Counted from the first letter of the stretch, positions 26,749-36,359 are shown. The stretch is 64,000 nucleotides of DNA from CAZRIE01 sp964600075 (GCA_964600075.1 CAZRIE010000004.1:1-64000); one strand, 5' to 3'. Notes: a model not told the origin generated them from the letters alone. Program-made: numbers and translations.

Positions 26749-27654
26749 ATGAAACTAGCAGCAATTGATATTGGTTCAAACGCAATCCGTTTACAAATCG
26801 TGAGGGTTTATGATGATGGAGATTTGGTCAGTTTTAAAAAACTAGAATTTTTACGTTTTCCCCTCCGATTGGGTCACGATGTTTTCTCTTCGGGAACAAT
26901 ATCACCTCCAGTTGCAGAAAAATTCGTAAAACTGATGATGACCTTTAAATTGTTCATCGAATTGTACGAAGTTGACGATTATTTCGCAGTTGCCACATCC
27001 GCCATGCGGGAAGCTTCAAACGCAAGTGAGGTCAATGGTCGTATTCGTAACGAAACCGGCTTAAAAATCAGTGTTATATCTGGTGATATGGAAGCACAGA
27101 TTTTGAACAAGGCCATTATTCCTATTCTTGAAAACCGTAAATATATTCATATTGATGTAGGTGGCGGAAGCACTGAACTCAATCTCATCTCTGAAGGTAA
27201 GCTTATTGAAAGTCGATCATTTAGAATCGGTTCGGTACGTAAACTATCATCAAAACAACGCTCGGAAGTATTTGCTCAAATCAAAGATTATATCAAATCT
27301 TCAAGTTTTAACAAAACTAAAAATGTGGTAGGAATCGGTACAGGAGGAAATATCAATCGATTATACGGCTTGGCTAACAAAGCGAATAACATGACCCTAT
27401 CTTTGGCAGAACTAAAAGCTTTGCGCGCCTATGTTTGCGAGTTTACTTTAGAACAACGCATGTCAATTTTAAAAATGAATCCCGACCGGGCCGATGTTAT
27501 CGTGCCCGCGTCGGAAATCTATATTAAGGTGTTGAAGGAAATGGGAAGCGATCAGATTCTCGTGCCCAAGGTTGGTCTTAAAGATGGTTTGGTCTATGAA
27601 CTCTACGAAAGAGTCACGAACAAAAATCTAAATAAAATTGAATATTTAGGATAA
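26749..27654 (+). CDS. Ppx/GppA-family phosphatase
   Basis: A 301-residue protein with the ASKHA-fold signature AAIDIGSNAIRL at its start. The second phosphate loop is HIDVGGGSTEL, and VGIGTGGNINRL is the adenosine-side loop. Family members hydrolyse polyphosphate or the 5'-phosphate of pppGpp. At about 300 residues it is the short, two-domain form. It is a probable housekeeping gene embedded in the polysaccharide locus. The leader just before the ATG contains several copies of ATTCCAAT. Confidence 0.9.
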   Translation: MKLAAIDIGSNAIRLQIVRVYDDGDLVSFKKLEFLRFPLRLGHDVFSSGTISPPVAEKFVKLMMTFKLFIELYEVDDYFAVATSAMREASNASEVNGRIRNETGLKISVISGDMEAQILNKAIIPILENRKYIHIDVGGGSTELNLISEGKLIESRSFRIGSVRKLSSKQRSEVFAQIKDYIKSSSFNKTKNVVGIGTGGNINRLYGLANKANNMTLSLAELKALRAYVCEFTLEQRMSILKMNPDRADVIVPASEIYIKVLKEMGSDQILVPKVGLKDGLVYELYERVTNKNLNKIEYLG

Positions 27655-27731
27655 GCTGCCCTATTTATCAATGAGATAACCTGAATACAAGATAGAGCCA
27701 TCGAGGTATCGGAACGAAGACCGCTGAGCTA

Positions 27732-27790
27732 CAAGAACCAAGAAACTAGACCTTTTTGTCTTGCCTCCTGGTTCTTGACTCTTGACATAA
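27732..27790. repeat. Inverted-repeat intergenic element with CAAGAACCA ends
   Basis: CAAGAACCA (27732-27740) and TGGTTCTTG (27769-27777) form a perfect 9-bp inverted repeat, followed by ACTCTTGAC. The AAGAACCAAGA motif also precedes the TTAGAGG array at 14.8 kb, and the CTCTTGTC-type ending recurs after the TTAGACG array near 33.48 kb. It lies between convergent 3' ends and could act as a terminator-like hairpin. It looks like a family member lacking the heptamers. Confidence 0.5.
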
Positions 27791-27842
27791 TTTAATTATT
27801 TGGCTGCTAAACCTGATGGAAAGACTCGAAAAATCTTAATGA

Positions 27843-28994
27843 TTAAACTAGTCCTGTATCCTTCCAACTTTTCGAGTTTGCCGAATCGATGACCGCTTCA
27901 CATACCTTTTGCGTCATAAGGGCATTTTGAAAAGTAGGTTCGCAGGGCTCTCCGTTTTCTAGACTTTTCAGAAAATCAGCAACTTGATGAACAAATGAGT
28001 GCTCGTAGCCTATAGAGGTTCCGGGAATCCACCATCGATCCATATAGGGCTGATCAGCATCGGTTATCAATATCCTTTTCCACCCACGAATAACGGCATC
28101 GTCTGCATTGTCGTACATTTCTACGTAGTTCATTTCATGTAAATCCCATCTTAGGGAAGCGTGCTCGCCATTAATTTCAAGGGTAAATAGGGCCTTATGT
28201 CCTCGAGCATATCGCGTGGCTTCGAAAAGCCCCAATGACCCATTCTCAAAATGACAATGGAAGAGACAAGCATCATCGATACCTACTTTTTGTACTTCCC
28301 CCGTATCTTGGTGCACCCGCTCTTTTATAAAAGTTTCCGTTACCGCCGAAACATCTTTGATTGGGCCATTCAACCACATGGCACCATCGATGCAGTGCGC
28401 CAAAAGATCACCGGTAACACCCGATCCAGCGGCATCTACATCTAATCTCCATAGCGCTTCACCACCTTGTGGAAGTTCGGGGTTGATCGTCCAATCTTGT
28501 AAAAAGTTAGAACGGTAATGAAATATTTTTCCGAGTTTACCCGAATCAACAATCTGTTTTATTAGGGTTACCGCAGGAATACGACGGTAATTGTAAAATA
28601 CCGTATTGGGCACACCCGCTTTTTCAATGGCATCAACCATGGGTTGGGCCTCCGCTACCGTGCGTGCCAAAGGTTTTTCGCAAAGCACCATTTTACCTGC
28701 TTCTGCGGCGGCGATCGCAATATTCGCATGCATATCGTTGGGTGTGCAGATATCTACCGCATCGATATCGTCTCGGGCGATAACCGCTTTCCAATCGGTT
28801 TCGTAAGACTCATAGCCCCATTGCTCGGCGAAGGCCTTTACTTTTTCCTCCGTACGGGCGCAAACTGTTTTTAAAACAGGCCTATATTCCAGTTCCGGGA
28901 AAAAATCACCAATACGTTTATGTCCATTGGTGTGGGTTCTCGCCATTAGACCCGTGCCGATCATTCCTATTCGCAGTTCTTTTTTATTTGCCAT
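27843..28994 (-). CDS. Cytoplasmic Gfo/Idh/MocA-family oxidoreductase
   Basis: A 383-residue protein without a signal peptide. It has a Rossmann motif (RIGMIGTGLMARTH) and the catalytic EKP motif (MVLCEKPLARTVAEA). YNYRRIPAVTLIK and DLLAHCIDGAMWLNG are typical of inositol/glycoside dehydrogenases of this family. It would oxidise or reduce a sugar hydroxyl with NAD(P). It is the last gene of the SusCD-headed 12-gene run, 35 bp after a xylose-isomerase-like barrel gene. Together with DUF1080 and the barrels it fits a 3-keto-sugar type route. The exact substrate is unknown. Confidence 0.9.
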   Translation of the reverse strand: MANKKELRIGMIGTGLMARTHTNGHKRIGDFFPELEYRPVLKTVCARTEEKVKAFAEQWGYESYETDWKAVIARDDIDAVDICTPNDMHANIAIAAAEAGKMVLCEKPLARTVAEAQPMVDAIEKAGVPNTVFYNYRRIPAVTLIKQIVDSGKLGKIFHYRSNFLQDWTINPELPQGGEALWRLDVDAAGSGVTGDLLAHCIDGAMWLNGPIKDVSAVTETFIKERVHQDTGEVQKVGIDDACLFHCHFENGSLGLFEATRYARGHKALFTLEINGEHASLRWDLHEMNYVEMYDNADDAVIRGWKRILITDADQPYMDRWWIPGTSIGYEHSFVHQVADFLKSLENGEPCEPTFQNALMTQKVCEAVIDSANSKSWKDTGLV

Positions 28995-29029
28995 TGTTCT
29001 TTACTTTAAATTAAAATTGTGTACTATAA

Positions 29030-29848
29030 TTATAATAAGGGTCTTAAAACCTCTTCGATATAAATACCATCTTTTGCGGTCACGCCGTCTGGATCTGTTA
29101 TCGCTTCATCGGCCTCGTCCTCTACAATAATCCAACCTTCAAAACCGCTATCCTTAAGGTAGGTGGTTATCCCTTCAAAATCGATGATACCGGAACCCAT
29201 AGCGGCCCAACCCCCATCATCGAACATATCTTTGTAGTGTACGCAGTTCACTATATCACGATATTCTTTGATAACTTTCAAGGGATCCATCCCTCCTTTT
29301 GCCATGTGCCCCACATCGGGCGTATATTTGATAAAGGTGCTATCGAGACCGTTAAGTAAGATTTTATAATCTTCTTCGGTTCTATAGATAGATCCCATCG
29401 GTGAGTTCGGATGGTAGGAGCAAACAATACCTTCGCCGGCCGCCCTTGTCGCTATTTCATTAACACAGGTCAATAAATTTTGCTGCCTTTCGTGTAAGTG
29501 TTCGCGGTCTTGCCCAGGCATTTGCACCAGCAACAATATAGCCTCTGGAAAAAGTTTCATGAACTCGATCCATTGGTCGGCATTCCGCTTTTCTTCGTCA
29601 GTCTCTTTCGGATTTAGCCAATCTTCTACATGGCACAGAACAGAAAGTTCAATATTATTACGGTCTAAAGCTTCCTTAAAAACATGTGGATCCGTAAAAC
29701 CGTTCATAAAACCTGTGTCCGGTTCAATACTCTTAAACCCCGATTTGGACATGACCCCAAGTATGTGTTCCAATTTATTTTTATAGGCATCGCCTGACAT
29801 AGCCCAGGTATAGGTTTCGCAGCCAATTCTTATTTTTCCCATTTTCAA
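29030..29848 (-). CDS. Xylose-isomerase-like TIM barrel (sugar phosphate isomerase/epimerase) 1
   Basis: A 272-residue protein of the AP-endonuclease-2/xylose-isomerase-like fold. Candidate metal-binding positions are SIEPDTGFM, SYHPNSPMGS, YTPDVGHM, CVHYKDMFDD and WIIVEDE, in the order seen in family members. No signal peptide. It lies 29 bp after the alpha/beta hydrolase gene and 35 bp before the Gfo/Idh gene. It is probably an isomerase or epimerase acting on a keto sugar; the specific reaction cannot be read from sequence. Confidence 0.85.
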   Translation of the reverse strand: MKMGKIRIGCETYTWAMSGDAYKNKLEHILGVMSKSGFKSIEPDTGFMNGFTDPHVFKEALDRNNIELSVLCHVEDWLNPKETDEEKRNADQWIEFMKLFPEAILLLVQMPGQDREHLHERQQNLLTCVNEIATRAAGEGIVCSYHPNSPMGSIYRTEEDYKILLNGLDSTFIKYTPDVGHMAKGGMDPLKVIKEYRDIVNCVHYKDMFDDGGWAAMGSGIIDFEGITTYLKDSGFEGWIIVEDEADEAITDPDGVTAKDGIYIEEVLRPLL

Positions 29849-29877
29849 ATCTATTTTAAGGTGTAACCTTTATAAAA

Positions 29878-30684
29878 TCAATAATTCTCGTTCAACCAAT
29901 CCAATACCCTCGGATTAAAGTCATCCAATTTTTCCCAATGGAAAGCGTGCCCGGCATTATCATACAAATGCAGATCACTATTCGCAATACCTTCGGCTAC
30001 CTCATTTGCCATCCATTCCGGAATAAACTGATCTTCTTTGCCCCCTATTATCAGACTTGGCGTTTCAATTTGGGGTAATTGGTCGACCACATCGTGCGAG
30101 ATACAGGCATGCGCTTGACCTTCAAGTCCGTGTAACGGTTGTGGCATCGCTTCAAGGGCCGCTCCATTTTGTCCTTCCAACAGGCCTTCATATTCGATAT
30201 CATCGTCCCAAGTCGATTTATGGAAAATGAGCAATTGCACAAAATTGGCAAATTGCTCGGGACGCAAGTGGGCTTTCGCATGCATCATATGCTTAAAAAT
30301 AGCTTCCCCTTTGCGATCGCAGCTTGCCCATGGGCACATAAGTACCATGGCCTCAACTTTTTGCGGATGTCGAATAGCGAGCTGAAGGGCTATGGCACCT
30401 CCCATGGATACTCCGACAACGGCCGCACTCGAAATTTCTAAAGCTTCCAGAAGTGCCGCACTATCATTGGCCATTAAGGCCGTCGTATAAGGGCCCTCAG
30501 GTTTATCGGATGCACCTACTCCCCTATTATCGAATAAAATACAGCGGTAGTGTTTCTCCCAAAACGAAACGTGTTTTTCCCAAACGGAGCATGGTGCGGT
30601 AATACCCATGATCAACAACAAAGGCTTACCCGAACCCCGTTCTTCATAATATAATTGTATTCCGTTGGCATTGATAAAGGCCAT
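29878..30684 (-). CDS. Alpha/beta-fold hydrolase
   Basis: A 268-residue protein with the canonical nucleophile elbow GVSMGG (Ser93), an oxyanion segment (LIMGITAPCSVWEKH) and the late catalytic histidine in YDNAGHAFHWEKL. It resembles lactonase/esterase-type members such as enol-lactone hydrolases. Cytoplasmic. Within this operon a sugar-lactone hydrolase is a reasonable guess: oxidised aldoses form lactones that must be opened. That is inference from context only. Confidence 0.85.
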   Translation of the reverse strand: MAFINANGIQLYYEERGSGKPLLLIMGITAPCSVWEKHVSFWEKHYRCILFDNRGVGASDKPEGPYTTALMANDSAALLEALEISSAAVVGVSMGGAIALQLAIRHPQKVEAMVLMCPWASCDRKGEAIFKHMMHAKAHLRPEQFANFVQLLIFHKSTWDDDIEYEGLLEGQNGAALEAMPQPLHGLEGQAHACISHDVVDQLPQIETPSLIIGGKEDQFIPEWMANEVAEGIANSDLHLYDNAGHAFHWEKLDDFNPRVLDWLNENY

Positions 30685-30723
30685 ATCTATAATTTATTTG
30701 CAAATACTTAAATTCTATTCAAA

Positions 30724-31749
30724 TTAGCTCCACCCATGCATGTTCCGCACTTCAACCAATTTTGCGAGAATATCGTTCCATGTTTGCTGTTTCATCATCA
30801 CGTCATTATCGAACATACAACCGTCCCAACAGATGTGCTTAAAGGCCTTGGTCAAATTTCCATTACCATCGCGTAACCAATACCCGGCATCTTTGGCAAC
30901 GTCCAGTTTACCGTTAGGATCTGTTGCCAAACAGTGGCGGCCGGTTTTATCATGTGATCCAGTACCGTGTACCGTGCCATCATTTTGCGCTACATGGAAA
31001 TCGATCGTCCATGGTCGTAATGCATCGGTCACTGTTTTGAGGCCAGCTTCTAAAACACTTCTATCAGACCAATCGTAATCTTTAGGAAGTATGCGATGTT
31101 CAGGTGCATTGTAGCCCAATAAATATAATAAGGTATGTGACATATCGGCTTGAAAACCAATATTCGGCCGATCAACGGTCTCTAGTGTTTCTACCATAGT
31201 TTTCCAACTGTGCATACCACCCCAACAAATTTCACCTTCAGCAGCCAGTTTTTCATCATAATCAGCAGCTACATCACAAGCTTCCCGAAAGGTCTGGGCA
31301 ATCAGTTTGGTATTGTTTACTGGGTCTTTCGACCAATCTTCAGGACTCGAAGCAGAATCGATTCGGATAACTCCGTACTGGCGTACCCCATGATCGCGTA
31401 AAACTTTGCCAAAATGGCAGGCCTTACGCACCATTTCTACAAAGGTCTTACGGTCATCATCGGACCCCAAGGTAGGTCCGCCCCAAATCGGAGCTACTAA
31501 ACTGCCCACATTCAAATTGAAGCCCGCTATTTTATCGGCAAGCCTTTTTATATCATCATCCGAACCGTCAATATTGATATGCGGATCTAAGAGGCCTAGA
31601 TCTACCCCGTCGAATTTATTGCCGTCAACTTCAGCGCCGGCAGTCATTTCAAGCATGGTATCAAATGGAATCGGTGGCTCTGAATCGGGACCTTTACCTA
31701 CGAGGCCCGGCCAAGTGGCATTGTGTAGCTTTGGAAAATTATTTTGCAT
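30724..31749 (-). CDS. Xylose-isomerase-like TIM barrel 2 (341 aa)
   Basis: A larger barrel protein of the sugar isomerase/epimerase superfamily. Candidate metal ligands appear in LAAEGEICWGGMHSW, NIGFQADMSHTLLYLLG and TIDFHVAQNDGTVHGTGSHDKTG, the last being a His-rich insert. The C-terminal CWDGCMFDN is distinctive. It differs clearly in sequence from the two other barrels in this operon, so the three are unlikely to be recent duplicates. It lies 39 bp before the alpha/beta hydrolase gene. Substrate not identifiable. Confidence 0.82.
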   Translation of the reverse strand: MQNNFPKLHNATWPGLVGKGPDSEPPIPFDTMLEMTAGAEVDGNKFDGVDLGLLDPHINIDGSDDDIKRLADKIAGFNLNVGSLVAPIWGGPTLGSDDDRKTFVEMVRKACHFGKVLRDHGVRQYGVIRIDSASSPEDWSKDPVNNTKLIAQTFREACDVAADYDEKLAAEGEICWGGMHSWKTMVETLETVDRPNIGFQADMSHTLLYLLGYNAPEHRILPKDYDWSDRSVLEAGLKTVTDALRPWTIDFHVAQNDGTVHGTGSHDKTGRHCLATDPNGKLDVAKDAGYWLRDGNGNLTKAFKHICWDGCMFDNDVMMKQQTWNDILAKLVEVRNMHGWS

Positions 31750-31896
31750 GATAGTTTATTTTAGGATTAAACGTTTCGATTTTCTGTATCTATACTATTA
31801 GGTATTTTAAGAGGCTCTCGATTATACCCCTAACCATTTGAATACGCTCATGATGAGATACTTAAGGAGGTAATCCCTTTAAAAACCAATGGGCAT

Positions 31897-33105
31897 TTAC
31901 AACTGTAAATCAGGGTTTTTTGGTCCAAAATGCTTGAGCATTACAATAGGATCCGTTTTGCTATGATTCGTTATAGTCACTCCTTCTTTCGCCGCTTTTT
32001 CAGTTACAAAATATTCGTCGTGTGTCAACTGTCCGTAGCGTATTAATGATGGGGTTTCAATATCCCAAACACCCATCTTACCATGCCCTTGCATCATGAT
32101 CATTCCGTAGCAGGCATTATCTTTTATAGTGATCGTTTGACCCGGAAGCACTGTTAATTCTTTAGCACTAAAGGCATCGGAACGGTAACAGATCCATTTG
32201 TCGACATAGCCCTTTGCTTCCATTTCATCTATAGCTTCAACAGGAATGGGGTTCATAAAACGGGTCTCTAACATATTGGGGTCAGTGTTCAACTCCCAGT
32301 CGATAACCTCCATTAATTGGTCATAATCACCCATTCGGTCTTCTGGGGTTCCGTTCCACAATAGTTCTTCAGGAATAATCGCCTCATTCACTAAAGACTG
32401 GTACATGGCAAACACATCGGAAGCCTTTTGCGGTTCATAGGTACACATGCTACCTGGGGCATGGAGCATTCCGGGGGGCACATCCCAACCCGTTCCCGGT
32501 TCCAGACGGAAAGCTGACGAAAAGTTAGTGATTTTGTTATCACCTTTGGTAAAGTTCATCAAACATTCTTTTATCTGTTCTTTGGTCGTGCCGGGAGTAA
32601 TTCCGAAGAAAGTATATGGGAAATCCCCGCCATGGTTATTTACTTGAGGTGGAAAATAATAAGCTTCCGGTTTTCCTTTCTGACCAATTTTCGCCGCGTG
32701 TTCATCGTTATGATGAATATGATGTGGCAAAGGCCCCATATTATCAAAAAATTTGGAGTACATCGGCCAACTTTCATATTCATTCCAGAGTCGGTTTCCG
32801 ATGATTTCGCCTTTAAGTTCATCAATAACATCTTTTAAAAGAATCTGAACTTCATTTCCTCCATCTTCCAAAACAACAGGACTCAAACCTTCATTTTTGC
32901 CTGTTAACGGGCCATTCTCCGCAGGTGTAGTCGACGAGAACCAGCGCTCATCAATACCGCCACGTTCACCGCCTAACACATAATAGTCGTCTGGGTGTAA
33001 TTTGATTCTTCTACCTGGTACGCAAAAAGACCTCGGTACCCATGTTGGAGCGAGACGCAAAATTCCCTTGCCTTGTTCCAATGCTTTTTCTGCCAATGTT
33101 GCCAT
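31897..33105 (-). CDS. Cupin-type protein, phosphomannose-isomerase-like
   Basis: A 402-residue cytoplasmic protein. A likely metal-binding cluster, PHHIHHNDEHAAK, is near residue 130, followed by EAYYFPPQ and a histidine in VPPGMLHAPGSMC (cupin motif 2 pattern). The C-terminal part has a second cupin-like segment (TVLPGQTITIKDNACYG, then VITNHS-like). The overall plan resembles class I mannose-6-phosphate isomerases, but it is divergent. It is probably a sugar isomerase. It starts 423 bp after the DUF4432 gene; that gap contains the TTAGACG array and an assembly gap. Confidence 0.68.
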   Translation of the reverse strand: MATLAEKALEQGKGILRLAPTWVPRSFCVPGRRIKLHPDDYYVLGGERGGIDERWFSSTTPAENGPLTGKNEGLSPVVLEDGGNEVQILLKDVIDELKGEIIGNRLWNEYESWPMYSKFFDNMGPLPHHIHHNDEHAAKIGQKGKPEAYYFPPQVNNHGGDFPYTFFGITPGTTKEQIKECLMNFTKGDNKITNFSSAFRLEPGTGWDVPPGMLHAPGSMCTYEPQKASDVFAMYQSLVNEAIIPEELLWNGTPEDRMGDYDQLMEVIDWELNTDPNMLETRFMNPIPVEAIDEMEAKGYVDKWICYRSDAFSAKELTVLPGQTITIKDNACYGMIMMQGHGKMGVWDIETPSLIRYGQLTHDEYFVTEKAAKEGVTITNHSKTDPIVMLKHFGPKNPDLQL

Positions 33106-33172
33106 ACTGTTCTTAATTTTGTTAGGATACTAATTTAAAGTTCTATTTCTATTTTAAGGTGACATTCAGAAT

Positions 33173-33390
33173 TTAGACGTTAGACGTTAGACGTTAGACG
33201 TTAGACGTTAGACGTTAGACGTTAGACGTTAGACNNNNNNNNNNNNNNNNNNNNNNNNNNNNNNNNNNNNNNNNNNNNNNNNNNNNNNNNNNNNNNNNNN
33301 NNNNNNNNNNNNNNNNNNNNNNNNNNNNNNNNNNTAGACGTTAGACGTTAGACGTTAGACGTTAGACGTTAGACGTTAGACGTTAGACGA
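33173..33390. repeat. TTAGACG heptanucleotide array interrupted by an assembly gap
   Basis: To the left of the gap are eight exact TTAGACG units plus TTAGAC (33173-33234). To the right are TAGACG and seven more exact units (33335-33389). The true copy number is unknown because the array is broken by Ns. After it, a segment at about 33396-33452 resembles the one downstream of the TTAGAGG array at 14.8 kb. The rest of the 423-bp gap (33106-33528) has no ORF. Confidence 0.92.
33235..33334. other. Assembly gap of exactly 100 N
   Basis: The run is exactly 100 N, the customary placeholder for a gap of unknown size. It sits inside the heptamer array, so the assembler evidently failed at this repeat. 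The real distance between the DUF4432 and cupin genes is therefore unknown. Confidence 0.98.
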
Positions 33391-33528
33391 AAAATAAAAC
33401 TTCTATGTTATTACGCTTCTAAACTCATAAACCAATAAACTTATCAACTTTTTACTCAATCTATATTTTTATCTCTTGTCTCTTGTCATGTAAATTCAAT
33501 TTCTCTTATAATTATGACGGAATCAATT

Positions 33529-34596
33529 TTAAAATAGTTTTACAAATTCTTCAATTTTTTCAGGAGCCACAACCTCAATCTCGAGGGTATAACATTTACT
33601 TTCTCCAGCGTTTAGAAAAATAAGGCTTCCGTCTTCTCGCGCTTTCTTTTGGCCTATCGGAGGGTTTGTGGCCGGTTCAAGGGCCGTCACATACTCATTT
33701 TGGCCCCAATGCTGCCAATTAACCAACCATGGCAACTGTTCTTTTGGAAAGCGCATGGCCACGGCCAGATTTAACTTCCTGTTATATAAACCACAATTAC
33801 ACTCATCATCATCACCCGCTTCAATATCGATGAATGCCACATCCTCACCCGTTCCGGAATGGGCTTCCATTGGTAGAGGACAAATACGAAAGTCATTCCC
33901 TTCTTTAAAAATCTTTTTATCGGAATCTGGTGTTGGCGATTGCCACTCTCCCTTCCATAGCAGCTCTGTACCTTTATCTACCAAGGGCCAACCGAAATTC
34001 ACATGATACAAAAGCATATGCGGCACCTTTTGATTTCCGCGGTTAACAACCTCATCTTGAATACTAATTTTAGCTTCCCCTAATTTACCGGAAATCGTTC
34101 GTTTTAATTCTAGGGCTGGGCCAAATACCTGTACATCGCGAACAATACCAGTAATACTCATCTCCATATTACCAGTTGCCGGATTAGGCTGTACAATGGA
34201 AAGAATTTCTGCTGGGGTATTACTAATACGACCGTGCAGGCCACGTGTTCCATATTCATCTTCCTCAGGGCCGCCTACATGTGATAACCCACAAGTGGTT
34301 AGTAGACCTCCTCCAAAATTTCGGATCCAACTCATGCCTTCATCGGAAAAACGGTCTGGGGGCATACTTCCCGCATGACTCAACCAAGCCAAACTATGCT
34401 GATTGTAAAAGGCTTCAGCAATGTCCATCGCTCGGTCAATGATAACCTTGTAACGAAGACCTGTTCCCGTATTTATCCATGCTATACGTGTTCCACGGCC
34501 AAGACCATTGTCTAAAACGGACGTTTCTATGCCACCAACTTGTGCTACGTTCGATATTTTATTTTTACCGCTATGTATGGCATCCGTATTCGACAT
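33529..34596 (-). CDS. DUF4432 aldose 1-epimerase-like protein
   Basis: A 355-residue protein with the DUF4432 (galactose mutarotase-like) pattern: DRAMDIAEAFYNQHSLAWLS, NFGGGLLTTCGLSHVGG, RGLHGRISNTPAEI and MLLYHVNFGWPL, with a late WQHWGQNEYVTALEPATN. The histidines in GLSHVG and LYHVNFG and the glutamate in ALEPATN match positions used by aldose epimerases. No signal peptide, so cytoplasmic. It lies 40 bp after a barrel gene in the same run. It probably interconverts anomers of a sugar or sugar acid processed by this operon. Confidence 0.85.
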   Translation of the reverse strand: MSNTDAIHSGKNKISNVAQVGGIETSVLDNGLGRGTRIAWINTGTGLRYKVIIDRAMDIAEAFYNQHSLAWLSHAGSMPPDRFSDEGMSWIRNFGGGLLTTCGLSHVGGPEEDEYGTRGLHGRISNTPAEILSIVQPNPATGNMEMSITGIVRDVQVFGPALELKRTISGKLGEAKISIQDEVVNRGNQKVPHMLLYHVNFGWPLVDKGTELLWKGEWQSPTPDSDKKIFKEGNDFRICPLPMEAHSGTGEDVAFIDIEAGDDDECNCGLYNRKLNLAVAMRFPKEQLPWLVNWQHWGQNEYVTALEPATNPPIGQKKAREDGSLIFLNAGESKCYTLEIEVVAPEKIEEFVKLF

Positions 34597-34636
34597 CAGA
34601 ATTATAAAGTATCTTTAAACTCACTTCAAACATGCT

Positions 34637-35488
34637 TTAAACGGCATGTTTTTGAATCATTTCTTGAATAAACTTAAACCCCTTTTCGGCCATATCCCAA
34701 GGTTGGGCGAATTCACGCCACACATTGATGGAGTTGGCAAAATCGATATCATTTCTTGTAAAACCTTCGATGGTATACCAACCGTCGTACCCAATTTTTG
34801 CTAAAGTTGAAAAACTCTCATCCCAGGGTACGTGACCTGCGCCCGGTGTACCACGATCGTTCTCACTGATATGTACATGTGCTAAATATGGGGCAATGGT
34901 CCCTATAGCAACTCCCAAATTTTTCTCCTCGATATTGGCATGATGGGTGTCGAACATCGCTTTTACATTGGGATGATTTACTTTGGACAATAAGTGTTTC
35001 AGCTGATCCATCGTATTACATAAGTAACATTCAAATCGATTTAACGCTTCAGGGGTTAATATAAGGTCAGTCTGTGACGCGTAGTCTCCAGCCTGATGCA
35101 GCACCTCAGCGCTCCAGTCGTATTCTTGCTCTTGGGGAGCATGTTGTGCAAAAGTGGCAAAAGCAGAATGAAAGGGGCCGCACATTACTTCGGCATTCAA
35201 ATCATGGCAACGATCTATGGCCCATTTGATACGTTCAAGACCTTTCGCCCGCACAGCAGGTGAAGGGTCGATAAGATTCTCTTCAGGACTTATAACGGTC
35301 ACAGCGGTTACACCAAGACCAATATCTTTGGCATGCTTGCCAAGCCTTTTATAATCCGAAACTTCTGGAGAGCCTATAAAAAACTCGACACCATCGTAAC
35401 CGATTTCCTTTAGACGGTCCATAATGGGTAATAAATCTACCGAAACCCCGGCAGACCACGCCAATACATCAAAGCCTATTTTACTCAT
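34637..35488 (-). CDS. Xylose-isomerase-like TIM barrel 3 (283 aa)
   Basis: A compact sugar isomerase/epimerase of the tagatose/psicose 3-epimerase type. Candidate metal ligands are in LTPEALNRFECYL (Glu), VKAMFDTHHANIEE (Asp/His), LAHVHISENDRG (His) and GWYTIEGFTRND (Glu), matching the four ligand positions of D-tagatose 3-epimerase-like enzymes. It is only 3 bp from DUF1080 and 40 bp from DUF4432, so it is translationally close to both. A 3-epimerase or keto-sugar isomerase fits; the substrate is unknown. Confidence 0.88.
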   Translation of the reverse strand: MSKIGFDVLAWSAGVSVDLLPIMDRLKEIGYDGVEFFIGSPEVSDYKRLGKHAKDIGLGVTAVTVISPEENLIDPSPAVRAKGLERIKWAIDRCHDLNAEVMCGPFHSAFATFAQHAPQEQEYDWSAEVLHQAGDYASQTDLILTPEALNRFECYLCNTMDQLKHLLSKVNHPNVKAMFDTHHANIEEKNLGVAIGTIAPYLAHVHISENDRGTPGAGHVPWDESFSTLAKIGYDGWYTIEGFTRNDIDFANSINVWREFAQPWDMAEKGFKFIQEMIQKHAV

Positions 35489-35491
35489 ATG

Positions 35492-36301
35492 TTATAGATT
35501 TTTTAATCGAATATTACGGTACTCCACTTTCATAGGAGGACCGACGTGCACTTGCACCCCTAAATATCCTGATAATTTTCGATTAATCATATCATTATCT
35601 GTAACATCGCTCATTAAAACACCGTTCACATAGTGCTGCAAATGGTTTCCTTTAGCAATGAGATGTACATCGTTCCAATCTTCGCTTTTGATTTTTGTTT
35701 TTAATTCTTCAGATTCTCCAAGGGATCCAACAATCTCTCTACTCTGCCAACAGTTCTTTTGTACGTTTGCCCGCAGTGATCCAGCTTCATCAGGATTATC
35801 TTGACTATTTATATTGACCTTTTCCCCACGATACGCCAAGGTGGCCCTTTTTTTCTCTTCGTAATTTTGGCCGGTGTACCTAATTTTACCATCGATATCA
35901 GCCTGATAGCCACGTAATGCATGAGGAATGGTATCTATCGTTTCGCTTCTATAATTGATTCCACTGTTTCCTGCTTCGGCAATCTTAAACTCTAGTTTTA
36001 ATTCAAAATCAGCGGGTTGGCCACCCTGCCAGACAATAAAAGTATTGCTCTTCAGTAAGGTTTCCGGAGTGACCTCTCCGGTTAAGTTTCCATTTTTAAC
36101 GCTCCAATAAACAGGATCACCTTTCCAACCATCAAGGGTTTCGCCATCGAAAATCTGAGCAAAACCATCATCTTCGTTAGTAGTCGCCACAGCTTCTTTC
36201 TCTTCCCCTGCCTTTTCCTGTTTCACTTCTTTACAAGATTGTAGTCCTAGCGTAGCAGCAATCAATATATATGCAAGAAGGTTTTTATAACTTGTTTTCA
36301 T
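35492..36301 (-). CDS. DUF1080 (3-keto-disaccharide hydrolase-type) lipoprotein
   Basis: A 269-residue lipoprotein (lipobox GLQSC, Cys23). The family signature FAQIFDGETLDGWKGDP is followed by FELKLEFKIAEAGNSGINYR and ALRGYQADIDG. Characterised DUF1080 proteins act on 3-keto-glycosides, cleaving them by hydrolysis or elimination after a Gfo/Idh enzyme has oxidised C3. Its lipidation places it at a membrane facing the periplasm. The start at 36301 is chosen over 36337 because it begins the lipoprotein signal. The neighbours are the VCBS protein (22 bp from the longer start) and a sugar-epimerase-like barrel. Confidence 0.9.
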   Translation of the reverse strand: MKTSYKNLLAYILIAATLGLQSCKEVKQEKAGEEKEAVATTNEDDGFAQIFDGETLDGWKGDPVYWSVKNGNLTGEVTPETLLKSNTFIVWQGGQPADFELKLEFKIAEAGNSGINYRSETIDTIPHALRGYQADIDGKIRYTGQNYEEKKRATLAYRGEKVNINSQDNPDEAGSLRANVQKNCWQSREIVGSLGESEELKTKIKSEDWNDVHLIAKGNHLQHYVNGVLMSDVTDNDMINRKLSGYLGVQVHVGPPMKVEYRNIRLKNL

Positions 36302-36359
36302 TTGTTGTGGGTTAGTTGTTTTTAAACTTAAATCCATCTATTTCTAGAACAGATCGTTA

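Noticed and set aside
33173..33390. Telomere-like or CRISPR array
   Set aside because: Perfect 7-bp tandem units with no unique spacers, located inside an operon; a simple tandem repeat explains it.
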